Source: Vicinamibacterales bacterium | GTDB lineage: Bacteria > Acidobacteriota > Vicinamibacteria > Vicinamibacterales > UBA2999 | Direction: 5' to 3' | DNA: 64,000 nucleotides | Assembly (NCBI GenBank): GCA_041394705.1 | Contig: JAWKHS010000005.1 | Coordinates: forward strand, 62,001 to 126,000 | Shown: in pieces, positions 1 through 11,889 of the stretch | Position numbering within the stretch: position 1 is the stretch's first letter | How the letters are laid out: each line of letters begins with the position of its first letter | Translations under genes and position numbers: made by a program | The notes under the pieces: generated by a model | What the model was told of the DNA's origin: nothing | The model's input: only the letters and a program-made list of their open reading frames with translations | Database searches by the model: none

Positions 1-381
1 GGGGCTCGCGCCGGCGGCCTTCAGCAGCTCGCCCAGCGCCGCGCCGCCGCGGGCCCTCACCGGCGCGAGCGCCGCCTCCACGGCCTCGGGCGACGGTTCC
101 GGCGGGGCGAACCGCGCGACCTCGTGCAGCATCAGCATCCGGTCGATCAGCCGGTCCAGCCACGGCTCCGACGGCCCGGTGGCCGGCGGCGCCAGGTCGA
201 GCGCACGCGCAAGATCGACGTCCGACTGGGTGATGACGGCGCCGCCGACGATGGCGAGGGTCCGCTCGAGCAGCACCTCGCCGGACCCGGACGGCGGCAC
301 CTGCGCCACCGACGAGGCGGGCGCGGCCAGCACGGCGGCCGCCACGATCCACGAGAGGCCACCGGCCCGCTGACGGATCAA
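1..381 (-). CDS. SurA-like periplasmic chaperone / PPIase, N-terminal part (runs off left edge)
   Basis: The frame is open from a TTG at 381 to the window edge, giving 127 residues of N-terminus. The TTG overlaps the stop of the upstream outer-membrane assembly gene (TTGA), which suggests translational coupling. Residues 1-25 look like a signal peptide (cleavage near SSVAQ). They are followed by a SurA_N-type segment with LERTLAIVGGAVITQSDVD and the helix LIDRMLMLHEVARF. SurA-like proteins escort unfolded outer-membrane proteins across the periplasm, which suits the position after BamA- and TamB-like genes. The PPIase domain would lie beyond the edge. The rare start codon makes the exact N-terminus uncertain. 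Confidence 0.7.
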   Translation of the reverse strand, partial: MIRQRAGGLSWIVAAAVLAAPASSVAQVPPSGSGEVLLERTLAIVGGAVITQSDVDLARALDLAPPATGPSEPWLDRLIDRMLMLHEVARFAPPEPSPEAVEAALAPVRARGGAALGELLKAAGASP

Positions 382-3302
382 AACGCCTGTCCCAGCGACA
401 AGTGGAACACGACGCGACGCTCGGTGCCCCCAGAAAGATCCCGGCGGTCCAGCTTGAACCCGATGTCCAGACGCAGCGGCCCGAGCGGCGACCGGTAGCG
501 GAACCCGAACCCGGCGGCCGAGCGCAGGTCGGCGACGTCGATGTCGCTCGCACGGCGGAAGACGTTGCCCGAATCGACGAACCCGACGAGGCCCACCCCC
601 TTGACGTAGGGCGTCCGGAGCTCGACGTTGAGCACCACCAGCCCGTTGCCGCCCGTCGGGAACCCCGCCGAGTTCAGGGTCGCGAGCGTGCCGAGCCTGT
701 CCAGCGCGAAGCCCCGCACCGTGCTGTCGCCGCCGGCGTAGAAGCGGGCGCTAGCCGGCAGGTCGGTGACCACGTCCACCACGGGCTGTCCGGCCGCGTC
801 GACGACGGGCGCCCCCCCGGCGCCGACGCGAGGAATCGCGCGCTCGAAGCCGTGCGCCAGCCCGAGGCGGGCACCCGCGGCGAGCACGAAGGGCCGGCCG
901 CCCGGCAGTCGGCGATACACGAAGGCCTGGCCGAACGACTTCACGAACCCGACCTCCGAGCCGAGCCAGCGGGGCGCCACCTCCAGGTCGGTGCCGAGGA
1001 CGGTGCCGCGCTCGGGGTCCAGGACGTCGTTGCGTGAGTCGCGCAGCGCGGAGCCGAACAGGGTGGACAGCCGGACCTGGGGGAACAACCGGTCCACCAG
1101 CGGCTGGTCGGCCGCGGCGATCTTCGTGTCGAACAGCGTGGTGAAGTCGTAGGAGTATCGCCCGAGGAGGCGCAGGTCGCCCCCCACCCGCCGGGCGTAC
1201 TCGCCGCGCACGCCGCGCCGGTCGAAGTTGAACGACGATCGGATGCCTCGCTCCGTGAAGGCGCTGACCTGCGCGTCGCCGACGGTGCCAAACGCCCGGG
1301 GCTCCCGGAACGTGCCGATGACGCGGTACTGGTTCAGGCCGTAGCCGCCGCGCGCGCCAGGGCCGGCGTCGATGCCCGGATCGGTCGGGCGCAGGGACAC
1401 CGAGGTCAGCAGGCTGATCGACCGGTTCTTGCCGAAGAGGTTGCGCCGCGTGACCTCGAAGAAGCCGCGCGGGGCGATGCCGATGCGGTCGGTCGCCGTC
1501 CCCGCCGCGCTGGTGCGGGCGAACGGCCCGACCTCGATGCCGCCGCCGTAGCTCACGCCGGTGGACGGGGCCTCTTCCAGGTCCACCAGCACGTCGCGGC
1601 GCAGGTCGTCGGAGCCGTGCGGCGCCTCGGTGATCCGCACGCGTCGGAACAGGCCGAGGGCGCTCAGGCGCTGCTGGCTCTCGATCAGGGCCTCGTAGCC
1701 CAGCGGGCTGCCGGGCTTCAGCGTGATCTCCCGACGGACCAGGTCGGGCGACGTGCGCGAGGCCCCCGACACGAGCACGTGGTCCACGACGGTCTGAGGC
1801 CCCTCGCGGACGACGTAGACCAGCGTCACCCGCTCCGGATCGTCGGACTCGGTCCGTGCCTCCACCGAGGCCCGCTGGTAGCCCAGGTTGCGGTAGCGTC
1901 GCTCGATCGTCTCGCGGTCGAGCACGTGCTGCGGCCGGTAGTAGGGCTTGCCGGCCGTGAGGCCGAGCCCCTCGAGCAGTTGGGAAGGCGTCAGGGCCTG
2001 CGCCCCTTCCACCCGCACGGCCACGACCGTGGAGCGCGGCCCCTCGGCGATCTCGAAGCGCACGTTGACCGGCACCTTCGAGCGCTGGGCCGAGCCCTCC
2101 GGGAAGGCCACGCTGGTCGAGACCCGGGCCGAGGCGAATCCCCGGACCCGGTAGTACTCGGTGATGGCGGCCGCGACGGCGCCCGCCCGCGCATCGACGA
2201 ACGCCTCGCCCGTCTGCAGCTTGAGCAGCGGGTCGAGTTCGGCCCTGGGCAGGGCGCGCACGCCGTCCACCTCCAGCCGGTTCAACACGTAGAGCGGTCC
2301 ACGATCGACATCGAACGTGATCCGGAGCCGGCCGTTGGCCCGGCTGCGGCTGACGGGCGCGGAGGCCGCCCGGTAGCCCTCGAGCCGGAAGTACTGCTCG
2401 ATGTTGCGGCTGGCGTCCTCGAGCACCTCCTCCTCGACCGACCGCAGGCGTTCGACCGGCACGAGCGTGCGGCGGCGCTCTTCCGGCACCGGGTCGCCCG
2501 CGAAGACGAGATCCACGGGATCGCCGGGGCTCACCCGGACGGCGACATCGGCGCCGCCGTCGTCCACCGGCGTGACGCGCGCCGAGACCACCGCCTCGTA
2601 GTAGCCGCGGGCCTTGAGCTCGTCCTCGTACGCCGAGACGCGATCGTCGAGGGTGGCGCCGCCGACGGGCCGCCCGGGCGCCAGCCCCAGACGGTCGAGC
2701 ACGCCGCGCGTCGCCGCGGCCGGGCCGTCCACCGTCACGTGGCGGACGAGCGTCTGGCGCCCGGGGATGGCCACGAAGTGGGCGGCCACGTGTCCGACCG
2801 GGCCGTCGGGCACCGTGCGGACCTCGACCCGGGCCTGCGCGTAGCCGTGATCGTGGTAGCGCGCCTCGATGGTCCGGATCATCTCCGGCAGCCGGGCGGC
2901 ACCCGGCATGGCGCCGAACTCGTCGGCGAGGTCCAGGCGCAGGTCGCGTTCGTCGAGGCCGGTGAGCCCCTGGAACGACATCGACGTGACCTGCTCGACC
3001 GGGACCATCCCGTAGCGGAGGCGCACCCCGTCGCCGTCCGGCTCGGCGTAGACCGTGATGTCCTCGTAGCGGCCGAGGGTCACGAAGTGGTCGATGGTCT
3101 GGTGGACGTCGGCCATGTCCAACGGCTCGCCGACACGCGTCTCGACGAGGTCCACGACCGCCCGCTCGCGCACGGGCGCCCCGTCGACCTCGAGCCGCAC
3201 GTCGGTCACGCGGCGTCCCAGGAGCGACGGGACGTCCGATGCCGCCGCCGGGGCCGGGAGCGCTGCGGCCAGGGCGAACACGGCCGCCAGGAGGGGGCGC
3301 AT
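378..3302 (-). CDS. BamA/TamA-family outer-membrane assembly protein (Omp85)
   Basis: A 974-residue outer-membrane protein. A signal peptide (about 1-22) is followed by a long run of POTRA-like repeats to about residue 570, each with the pattern of a strand, two helices and a final strand (for example segments ending VRFEIAEG and LVYVVREG). The C-terminal third is a D15/surface-antigen beta-barrel (RYRSPLGPLRLDIGF) ending in phenylalanine, the usual outer-membrane sorting signal. The length exceeds typical BamA (about 800) and TamA (about 580), so there may be extra POTRA repeats. The start overlaps the stop of the TamB-like gene (TGATG). With TamB directly upstream it could work as TamA, but the POTRA count is more BamA-like. 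The family is certain, the exact paralogue is not. Confidence 0.9.
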   Translation of the reverse strand: MRPLLAAVFALAAALPAPAAASDVPSLLGRRVTDVRLEVDGAPVRERAVVDLVETRVGEPLDMADVHQTIDHFVTLGRYEDITVYAEPDGDGVRLRYGMVPVEQVTSMSFQGLTGLDERDLRLDLADEFGAMPGAARLPEMIRTIEARYHDHGYAQARVEVRTVPDGPVGHVAAHFVAIPGRQTLVRHVTVDGPAAATRGVLDRLGLAPGRPVGGATLDDRVSAYEDELKARGYYEAVVSARVTPVDDGGADVAVRVSPGDPVDLVFAGDPVPEERRRTLVPVERLRSVEEEVLEDASRNIEQYFRLEGYRAASAPVSRSRANGRLRITFDVDRGPLYVLNRLEVDGVRALPRAELDPLLKLQTGEAFVDARAGAVAAAITEYYRVRGFASARVSTSVAFPEGSAQRSKVPVNVRFEIAEGPRSTVVAVRVEGAQALTPSQLLEGLGLTAGKPYYRPQHVLDRETIERRYRNLGYQRASVEARTESDDPERVTLVYVVREGPQTVVDHVLVSGASRTSPDLVRREITLKPGSPLGYEALIESQQRLSALGLFRRVRITEAPHGSDDLRRDVLVDLEEAPSTGVSYGGGIEVGPFARTSAAGTATDRIGIAPRGFFEVTRRNLFGKNRSISLLTSVSLRPTDPGIDAGPGARGGYGLNQYRVIGTFREPRAFGTVGDAQVSAFTERGIRSSFNFDRRGVRGEYARRVGGDLRLLGRYSYDFTTLFDTKIAAADQPLVDRLFPQVRLSTLFGSALRDSRNDVLDPERGTVLGTDLEVAPRWLGSEVGFVKSFGQAFVYRRLPGGRPFVLAAGARLGLAHGFERAIPRVGAGGAPVVDAAGQPVVDVVTDLPASARFYAGGDSTVRGFALDRLGTLATLNSAGFPTGGNGLVVLNVELRTPYVKGVGLVGFVDSGNVFRRASDIDVADLRSAAGFGFRYRSPLGPLRLDIGFKLDRRDLSGGTERRVVFHLSLGQAF

Positions 3303-6300
3303 CAGAACGCGACTCGCTTTCGGACCTCGAGGGCGTAGGTGCCGTCCTCGTTCTGCGAGAGCACCCAGCCGAGGGTGTCGCTCTGGTCGTACTCGAGCAG
3401 GATGATCTGGTCCCGCTCCGACGAGGAGAGGCTGCGGACGTAGGTCAGGTAGATACGGTCCGACAGGCGCTTGCCGATCGTCACGCGCGCGGCCGGATTC
3501 ACCGTCAGCCCGCCGACCTGCTGGTAGGGATCGACGAGGAGCGGCGTGATCTGGAACGTGTCGACGCCGAAGGTCTCCTGGACCACCTTCCCCACCTCCG
3601 CCGACAGCGCGCCGGTCAGGCCCCGCGTGGCGCGGGCCGCCAGCAGGTCGATCTCGCGCTGGTTCGGCCGGTTGATCGAGGTCACCTCGACGTCGCCCGT
3701 GGGCGTGCGATCCGACAGCAGGAGCGACAGGACGTCGGCCGAGGGCAGGGGCGGGTCGGACGTGAACTCCGGCTGCAGCCGCTCGGTGGTGCCCGCGATC
3801 CGCAGGGTGACGCGGTAGGTCTGCCCGGGCACGCGGACCCGGGTGTCGGCCTCGACGTCGAAGAACGGCTGGATCCGGTCAGGATTGGTGAAGTCCAGCG
3901 AGCCGCGCGTCACCACGTAGCGGCGGCCCTCGAACCGCACCTCGCCGCGCTCGATGTCGGCATGCCCGAAGACCTGCGGGCGATCGGCCGTGCCGCGCAC
4001 GTTGACGTCGGCGCTGGCCACGATGCGCGCGACGTCGTTCTCGATGCGGAACGTCGACGGCGCCACCAGCCGGATGTCGAGGCGCAGCGGCGAACTGGGC
4101 GGCGCGGCCGCGGTGCCCCCCAGCCCAGGCGCCCCGCCGAGAGGCGACTCGGTCGCGCTCGATCCGAAGACGTTCGTCGAGCCGTCGAACGCCGGCGTCC
4201 AGACGGCGTTGCGGACCAGCACGGACCCGCCCAGGACCGGCGCGTCGGCGCTCCCCTGCACGGTGAGGGCCGCGTCCACGAGCGAGCGCAGGCCCTCGGG
4301 ATACCGCAGCCGGAGGTCATGGCCCTCGAGCGTGACGTCGTAGTCGCTGAGCGCCAGGCCGCGCAGCCCGAGACGGCCGCCCACCTGGATGGTGCCGTCG
4401 GCCAGTCGCGCCCGCAGGCCGTCGAGGCGGACGGCCGTGGCGTCGAACACCACGTTGCCGTTGATGGCCTCGAGCGCGTGCGGGAAGGCGAACGACCGGA
4501 TGCGCCCGTCCGTCACGAGCGCCGTGCCGGTGACGGTGGGCGTGGCGGTGGACCCGCCGATCTGGGCGGCGATCTCGGCCCGGCCGGAACCGCGGACGCC
4601 CGGCAGCACGCCCTGCAGGACGGCCAGGTTCGCTTCGCCGTTGGCGCGCAGCGTCACCACGTCGCGGGCCAGATCGATGCGGCCGACGACGTCGAGCGAC
4701 GTGCGATCGCCCGCCATGCCGAAGGCGCCGACGTTGACGATCGAGCCGTCCAGTCCCAGCGACAGGTCGCCCCGATTGCGCAGCTCGTAGTCGAAGAGCC
4801 GCAGGCGGAGGTCGTCGATGGTGGCCGACACGTGAAGGGCCTCGGGGGTGTACACCTCGCCCCAGACGCGGACGCGCCCGCCGCCCGTGGCCGTCGTGTA
4901 GGGCGACAGCGTGGGCATGAACACGCGGGCGTAGGGGTCCAGCGACGTGTCGGACACCCGCATCGTCATCTCGATCTCGCCCGCGTCGGTGAGCCCGAAC
5001 TGTCCCGAGCCCGAGACGGCGAGCCGCGGTGAGGCCACGTCGAAGCTGTAGAGCAGCGTGATGCCCCGCAGGCTCACCTGCGCCGTCATCTCGCCGATGC
5101 CCTCGTCGCCGATGAAGAGGTCGAACACGCTGACCTTGACGTCGTAGCGCGGCTCGTCGAAGGTGCCGCTGCCGGCCGCGCTGAAGTCTGCGAAACCCGT
5201 GATCGCGGGCAGGCCCGGGAAGTACGTGAGGTCCAGGGCGTCCACGGCCAGGCGGCGCCCGTCGGCGTTGAACGAGTAGGTGCCGGCCCAGGCGACGTAG
5301 GCGGCGCCCGTGATGGTGGCCCCGGCCTTCCTGATCTCCAGGCCGTCGAGGCGCACGCCCGGCCCCTCGAACCGCAGGCTGGCCGTGGCCGTCGCGAACG
5401 GCTCGTCGTAGGCCACGCCCCGATCCAGCGAGAGGCGGCCGAACCCGAAGGGCTCCTCGTACTTGCCGTTCAGGCGGATCTCGCCGTTCACGGCCGCGAC
5501 GATCGGGTAGTCGTAGAGCTGGAACGCCGCACGGTAGTCGACGAGGGGCCACTCCGCCATGCGGATCCGGGCGTCGATCTCGTCCCCGCCGTCCTTGCGC
5601 GGATACCCGAGCGCGAAGGTGCCGTCGATGTCCATCCGCGCGGCGCCCTGCGTGACCACGACGTCGCTCACGTGCGCGTACGAATTCTCGATGACGGCGG
5701 TGCCGGCGACGTGGCCCCAGGTCACGTTCCACGCCCGGATCTCGCTGCCGTCGAACGTGCCCTCGACGCGCGGGTTCCCCAGGTCGCCGAGGATGACGCC
5801 CTCGAAGCGCCCGATGCCGTCGACGGGCACCGACGCCGTCGGCGCGCCCACCATCGTCATCACGCCCGCCAGCAGGCGGTGGCTCTCCTGCCAGTCGCTG
5901 CTGGTCATCTCGAACGGCAGCCGCGACGCCTTGCCCCAGTTCGTCCGTCCGTCGAACGACACGTAGGTCTCGGCGGTGGCGAAGCGGCTCGGCGCGAAGT
6001 CGATGGTCTCGCCGGTGTAGGTGTAGGCCGCCTCGGAGGCGACGGGCACGGGACCGGGCGGCAGATGCGGGCTGAACGGTCCCAGGACGGCGGCGCGGAC
6101 CCGGGCCGCGTCGACCGCGCCGTCGGGCAGCGCGCGGGTGGCCGCCGTCGCGCCAGCGGGCATCTCGGTGACGATCGATCCCTCGCCCGTCGCGTCGGCC
6201 ATGGCGCCAAGCGTCCAGCGGGTGAGGTGGCGCCCGGTCGCCCGCCCGGCCAGCCGCAGTCCGCGCGTCTGGAGGAAGTCCGTGAACGTCGTGAGATCCA

Positions 6301-7423
6301 CGTCGCGGTACTGCGCGTCCCAGACCGCGTCGGCCCGTCGCGCCGGATCGCCGAGCGGGGCCAGGGCGTAGGTGAAGGACGCCGTGCCCCCGTAGAGGGC
6401 CGCCGTCGCCGCGGTGACGTCGAACCGCGTCGGCACCCACACGACGGCCGCCCGGAAGTTCTGGAAGCGGTAGTCGTCGTAGCCGACCTCGGGACTGACG
6501 AAGTCCCCCTTCACTTCGTACCCACCGGTGAACTTGTGGACGGTGCCGGCGAAGTCACCCTCGCCGTGCAGCGCGAACTTCTCCTTCGCATAGAAAATGG
6601 CACGCGTCCGCGGCAGCTGGTGGCGCGAGGTGATGCGCACCGTCGTCTCCGGGAATTTGGCCGGATCGACCGCGCCCTCGCCTTTCATCTGGACGCCGTC
6701 CCCGTCGAACGTCATGCCGGACAGCTGGACCTTGCCATCGCGGACGGCGAAGTCGGTGGCGAACTTCGCCCACATGGGCTCGTACTGCTGGATGAGCAGC
6801 GTGCCCCCCTCGAAGGTCATGCGCCCGTGGTATTCGACGTCCTTGCCCGCCACCACCTCGAGATTCGGGGCGTCCAGTCCCCAGGACGACCCGAAGTCGC
6901 GCACCACGAGGCGGCCGCGGGTGGCGTGGATGGACTGCAGCGTGGTCGTGACGACCTTGGGCCGCGGCGGCCGGGGCGGGCCGGTCAGCCGCGGCCAGTT
7001 GTGGATGCCGTTGGCGTAGCTCTCGACCGTCAGCGTCCAGTCGCGCATCTCCACCGTGTCGAGGAGCACCTCGCGGCCCATGAGCGCGCTCCACGTGAGG
7101 GAGAGCTCGATGTGGCCGGCGACGAGCCACGGGGGCACGTCGGGCGTGAGGCCTTCGACGAGCAGATCCTCCACGACCAGGCGACCGCGGCCCACGTTCA
7201 ACCCGAGCCGGCCTATGTGGACGGGCCGGTCGATGAACGTGGACGCCGCCTGTTCGGCGCGCCGCCTGACGAGCGGCCCCATGTCGATGGTGACCACCGA
7301 CACCAGGACCACGGCGATGGCGACCGCCGCCACCAGCCACACCCGGCGGACATGGGTGAGCGCAATCGACAGGTAGCGCAGCGAGCGGTCCAACGGACGC
7401 CTACCCCAGCACCGGCGGGTCAC
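3302..7423 (-). CDS. tamB: TamB-like translocation and assembly module protein (DUF490/AsmA-like)
   Basis: A 1373-residue protein with one N-terminal membrane anchor (about residues 28-50, VWLVAAVAIAVVLVSVV). A very long beta-rich body follows, as in the periplasm-spanning bridge proteins TamB, YhdP and AsmA. The last 350 residues match the TamB C-terminal domain: LDIRLVAPSTFRIEND, the FTSDPPLPSADVLSLLL motif and the ending on a strand. TamB works with an Omp85 partner and is implicated in phospholipid transport and autotransporter or OMP insertion. The GTG start overlaps the stop of the biotin-carrier gene (GTGA), and the stop overlaps the BamA/TamA-like start, so the three appear cotranscribed and translationally coupled. 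Confidence 0.9.
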   Translation of the reverse strand: MTRRCWGRRPLDRSLRYLSIALTHVRRVWLVAAVAIAVVLVSVVTIDMGPLVRRRAEQAASTFIDRPVHIGRLGLNVGRGRLVVEDLLVEGLTPDVPPWLVAGHIELSLTWSALMGREVLLDTVEMRDWTLTVESYANGIHNWPRLTGPPRPPRPKVVTTTLQSIHATRGRLVVRDFGSSWGLDAPNLEVVAGKDVEYHGRMTFEGGTLLIQQYEPMWAKFATDFAVRDGKVQLSGMTFDGDGVQMKGEGAVDPAKFPETTVRITSRHQLPRTRAIFYAKEKFALHGEGDFAGTVHKFTGGYEVKGDFVSPEVGYDDYRFQNFRAAVVWVPTRFDVTAATAALYGGTASFTYALAPLGDPARRADAVWDAQYRDVDLTTFTDFLQTRGLRLAGRATGRHLTRWTLGAMADATGEGSIVTEMPAGATAATRALPDGAVDAARVRAAVLGPFSPHLPPGPVPVASEAAYTYTGETIDFAPSRFATAETYVSFDGRTNWGKASRLPFEMTSSDWQESHRLLAGVMTMVGAPTASVPVDGIGRFEGVILGDLGNPRVEGTFDGSEIRAWNVTWGHVAGTAVIENSYAHVSDVVVTQGAARMDIDGTFALGYPRKDGGDEIDARIRMAEWPLVDYRAAFQLYDYPIVAAVNGEIRLNGKYEEPFGFGRLSLDRGVAYDEPFATATASLRFEGPGVRLDGLEIRKAGATITGAAYVAWAGTYSFNADGRRLAVDALDLTYFPGLPAITGFADFSAAGSGTFDEPRYDVKVSVFDLFIGDEGIGEMTAQVSLRGITLLYSFDVASPRLAVSGSGQFGLTDAGEIEMTMRVSDTSLDPYARVFMPTLSPYTTATGGGRVRVWGEVYTPEALHVSATIDDLRLRLFDYELRNRGDLSLGLDGSIVNVGAFGMAGDRTSLDVVGRIDLARDVVTLRANGEANLAVLQGVLPGVRGSGRAEIAAQIGGSTATPTVTGTALVTDGRIRSFAFPHALEAINGNVVFDATAVRLDGLRARLADGTIQVGGRLGLRGLALSDYDVTLEGHDLRLRYPEGLRSLVDAALTVQGSADAPVLGGSVLVRNAVWTPAFDGSTNVFGSSATESPLGGAPGLGGTAAAPPSSPLRLDIRLVAPSTFRIENDVARIVASADVNVRGTADRPQVFGHADIERGEVRFEGRRYVVTRGSLDFTNPDRIQPFFDVEADTRVRVPGQTYRVTLRIAGTTERLQPEFTSDPPLPSADVLSLLLSDRTPTGDVEVTSINRPNQREIDLLAARATRGLTGALSAEVGKVVQETFGVDTFQITPLLVDPYQQVGGLTVNPAARVTIGKRLSDRIYLTYVRSLSSSERDQIILLEYDQSDTLGWVLSQNEDGTYALEVRKRVAF

Positions 7424-7935
7424 TCCACGACGGCCAGCAGGGCTCCCGCGTCGACCGACTGGCCTTCCACCACCGCCACCGACGCGACCGTGCCCGCGCG
7501 GGCGGCGCGCAGCTCGTTCTCCATCTTCATGGCCTCGACGACCACGAGTCCCTGTCGCGGCCGCACCTCGTCGCCGGGCGCGACCAGCACGCGGACGACC
7601 TTCCCGGGCATGGGCGCGACCACGCGCTGCGGCCCGCTGCCGCCCGCGGCATCCGTGCCCCGCCGCCGGGCCCGTTCGGTGGAGACGACCCGCACCGCGA
7701 CGTGCTGACCGTCGATGGCCACGTCCAGCTCGCCCGTTTCCCTGCCGGGTACGACGACCGCGGCCACGCTCCGGCCGGCCCCGGCCCCGCCGACGAGCAG
7801 CGACAAGCCGACGCCGTCCACCTCGGCGGCATCGACGAGGAAGGACTCGCCGTCCACCGCCACTGCCCAGCCCGGGCCGCTCGGCGCCACGGTGACGGTC
7901 CGCACCCGGCCGTTCACGGAGAAGGTGTGCTGCAC
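7420..7935 (-). CDS. Biotin carboxyl carrier protein of an acyl-CoA carboxylase
   Basis: I place the start at a GTG at 7935, two bases after the biotin carboxylase stop, giving 171 residues. An upstream extension in this frame would only read antisense to codon use inside accC. The C-terminal 75 residues are a biotinyl/lipoyl domain with the acceptor motif VVVEAMKMENEL, whose lysine takes biotin, preceded by the typical VVAPMPGKVVRVLV strand. The N-terminal half is variable, as in the carrier segments of propionyl- and methylcrotonyl-CoA carboxylase alpha chains. Here it is a separate protein. It hands carboxybiotin from AccC to the carboxyltransferase encoded upstream. The stop overlaps the TamB-like start by four bases. 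Confidence 0.88.
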   Translation of the reverse strand: MQHTFSVNGRVRTVTVAPSGPGWAVAVDGESFLVDAAEVDGVGLSLLVGGAGAGRSVAAVVVPGRETGELDVAIDGQHVAVRVVSTERARRRGTDAAGGSGPQRVVAPMPGKVVRVLVAPGDEVRPRQGLVVVEAMKMENELRAARAGTVASVAVVEGQSVDAGALLAVVE

Positions 7936-7937
7936 GG

Positions 7938-9464
<1,527 letters not shown>

Positions 9465-9527
9465 TCGAAAAGTCTAACAGTCCGTGGCACGGGCGCGCCG
9501 CCCATTCGCGGGCAGTCCCGGGCGGGG

Positions 9528-11068
<1,541 letters not shown>

Positions 11069-11072
<4 letters not shown>

Positions 11073-11827
11073 TCCGCCTCGCAGGGGTTGCTCAGCGTGC
11101 CGACTCCCTGCACCTTCACCATGACGCGGTCACCGGGCGCGAGCGGACCGACGCCGGACGGCGTGCCCGTGGGGATGACGTCGCCGGGCTCCAGCGTCAT
11201 GAAGCGCGTGAGCCACTCGATGATGTGGGGCACGGGAAAGATGAGCTCGCGCGTGTTCGAATGCTGGCGCTTCTGGCCGTTGACCCAGCCCTCCACTTCC
11301 AGTTCCGAGGGGTCGAGGCCGACGGCGATGCACGGGCCGATCGGGCAGAACGTGTCGAAGCCCTTCGCACGGGAGTACTGGACGTCTTTCGCCTGGAGCT
11401 CGCGGGCCGTCACGTCGTTCAGGCACGTGATGCCCAGCACGTAGTCCATCGCGTCCTTCGCCTTCACGCGCGACGCGCGGCGTCCGATGACGACGGCCAT
11501 CTCGGCCTCGTGCTCGATCCGGCCCGCCCACGACGGAATCCGCACCGTCTGCTCGGGGCCGATGACGGCGGTCGCCGGCTTGATGAAGAGGAGGGGCTCG
11601 GCGGGGAGCGCCTTCTTCATCTCCGCCGCGTGGTCCTTGTAGTTCAGGCCGATCGCCAGCACCTTCGAGGGCGACACCGGCGACAGGAGCTGCCCGAGCG
11701 GCCCCTCGACGGGCGCCCCGGCGCGGTAGTCGCCGAACACGTCGCCGTCCAGCCAGTAGAACGTTCCGTCACGCTCGATCGCGTGGCGTCCGCCCATGCC
11801 CTGCTTCACCCTGTAGATTCTGTCCAT
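11069..11827 (-). CDS. Fumarylacetoacetate hydrolase (FAH) family protein
   Basis: A 252-residue protein of the FAH/HpcE fold. This family covers fumarylpyruvate and acylpyruvate hydrolases, oxaloacetate decarboxylases and 2-oxo-hept-ene-dioate enzymes. The core GLNYKDHAAEM is followed by the metal-binding acidic residues of HEAEMAVVIGR and the loop GITCLNDVTARELQ. KGFDTFCPIGPC and GDVIPTGTPSGVG complete the active site. The substrate cannot be read from sequence. It is the first gene of the minus-strand operon and overlaps the carboxyltransferase start, which suggests a role in the same organic-acid or amino-acid breakdown route. Confidence 0.92.
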
Positions 11828-11851
11828 CCCTGCCCGCAGCCTTTCCAGCCG

Positions 11852-11879
11852 CTAGCCGCTAGTCCCTAGCCGCTAGACA
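11852..11879. repeat. Tandem CTAG heptad repeat, four copies
   Basis: Four CTAG tetramers sit exactly seven bases apart (11852, 11859, 11866, 11873), each followed by a three-base spacer (ccg, tcc, ccg, aca). They lie in the 62-base gap between the FAH-family start and the end of the lipoprotein gene. CTAG is generally avoided in bacterial DNA, so four in phase is striking. It may be a REP-like intergenic repeat or a multi-site operator in the operon leader. Confidence 0.6.
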
Positions 11880-11889
11880 GGCGTCAGTG

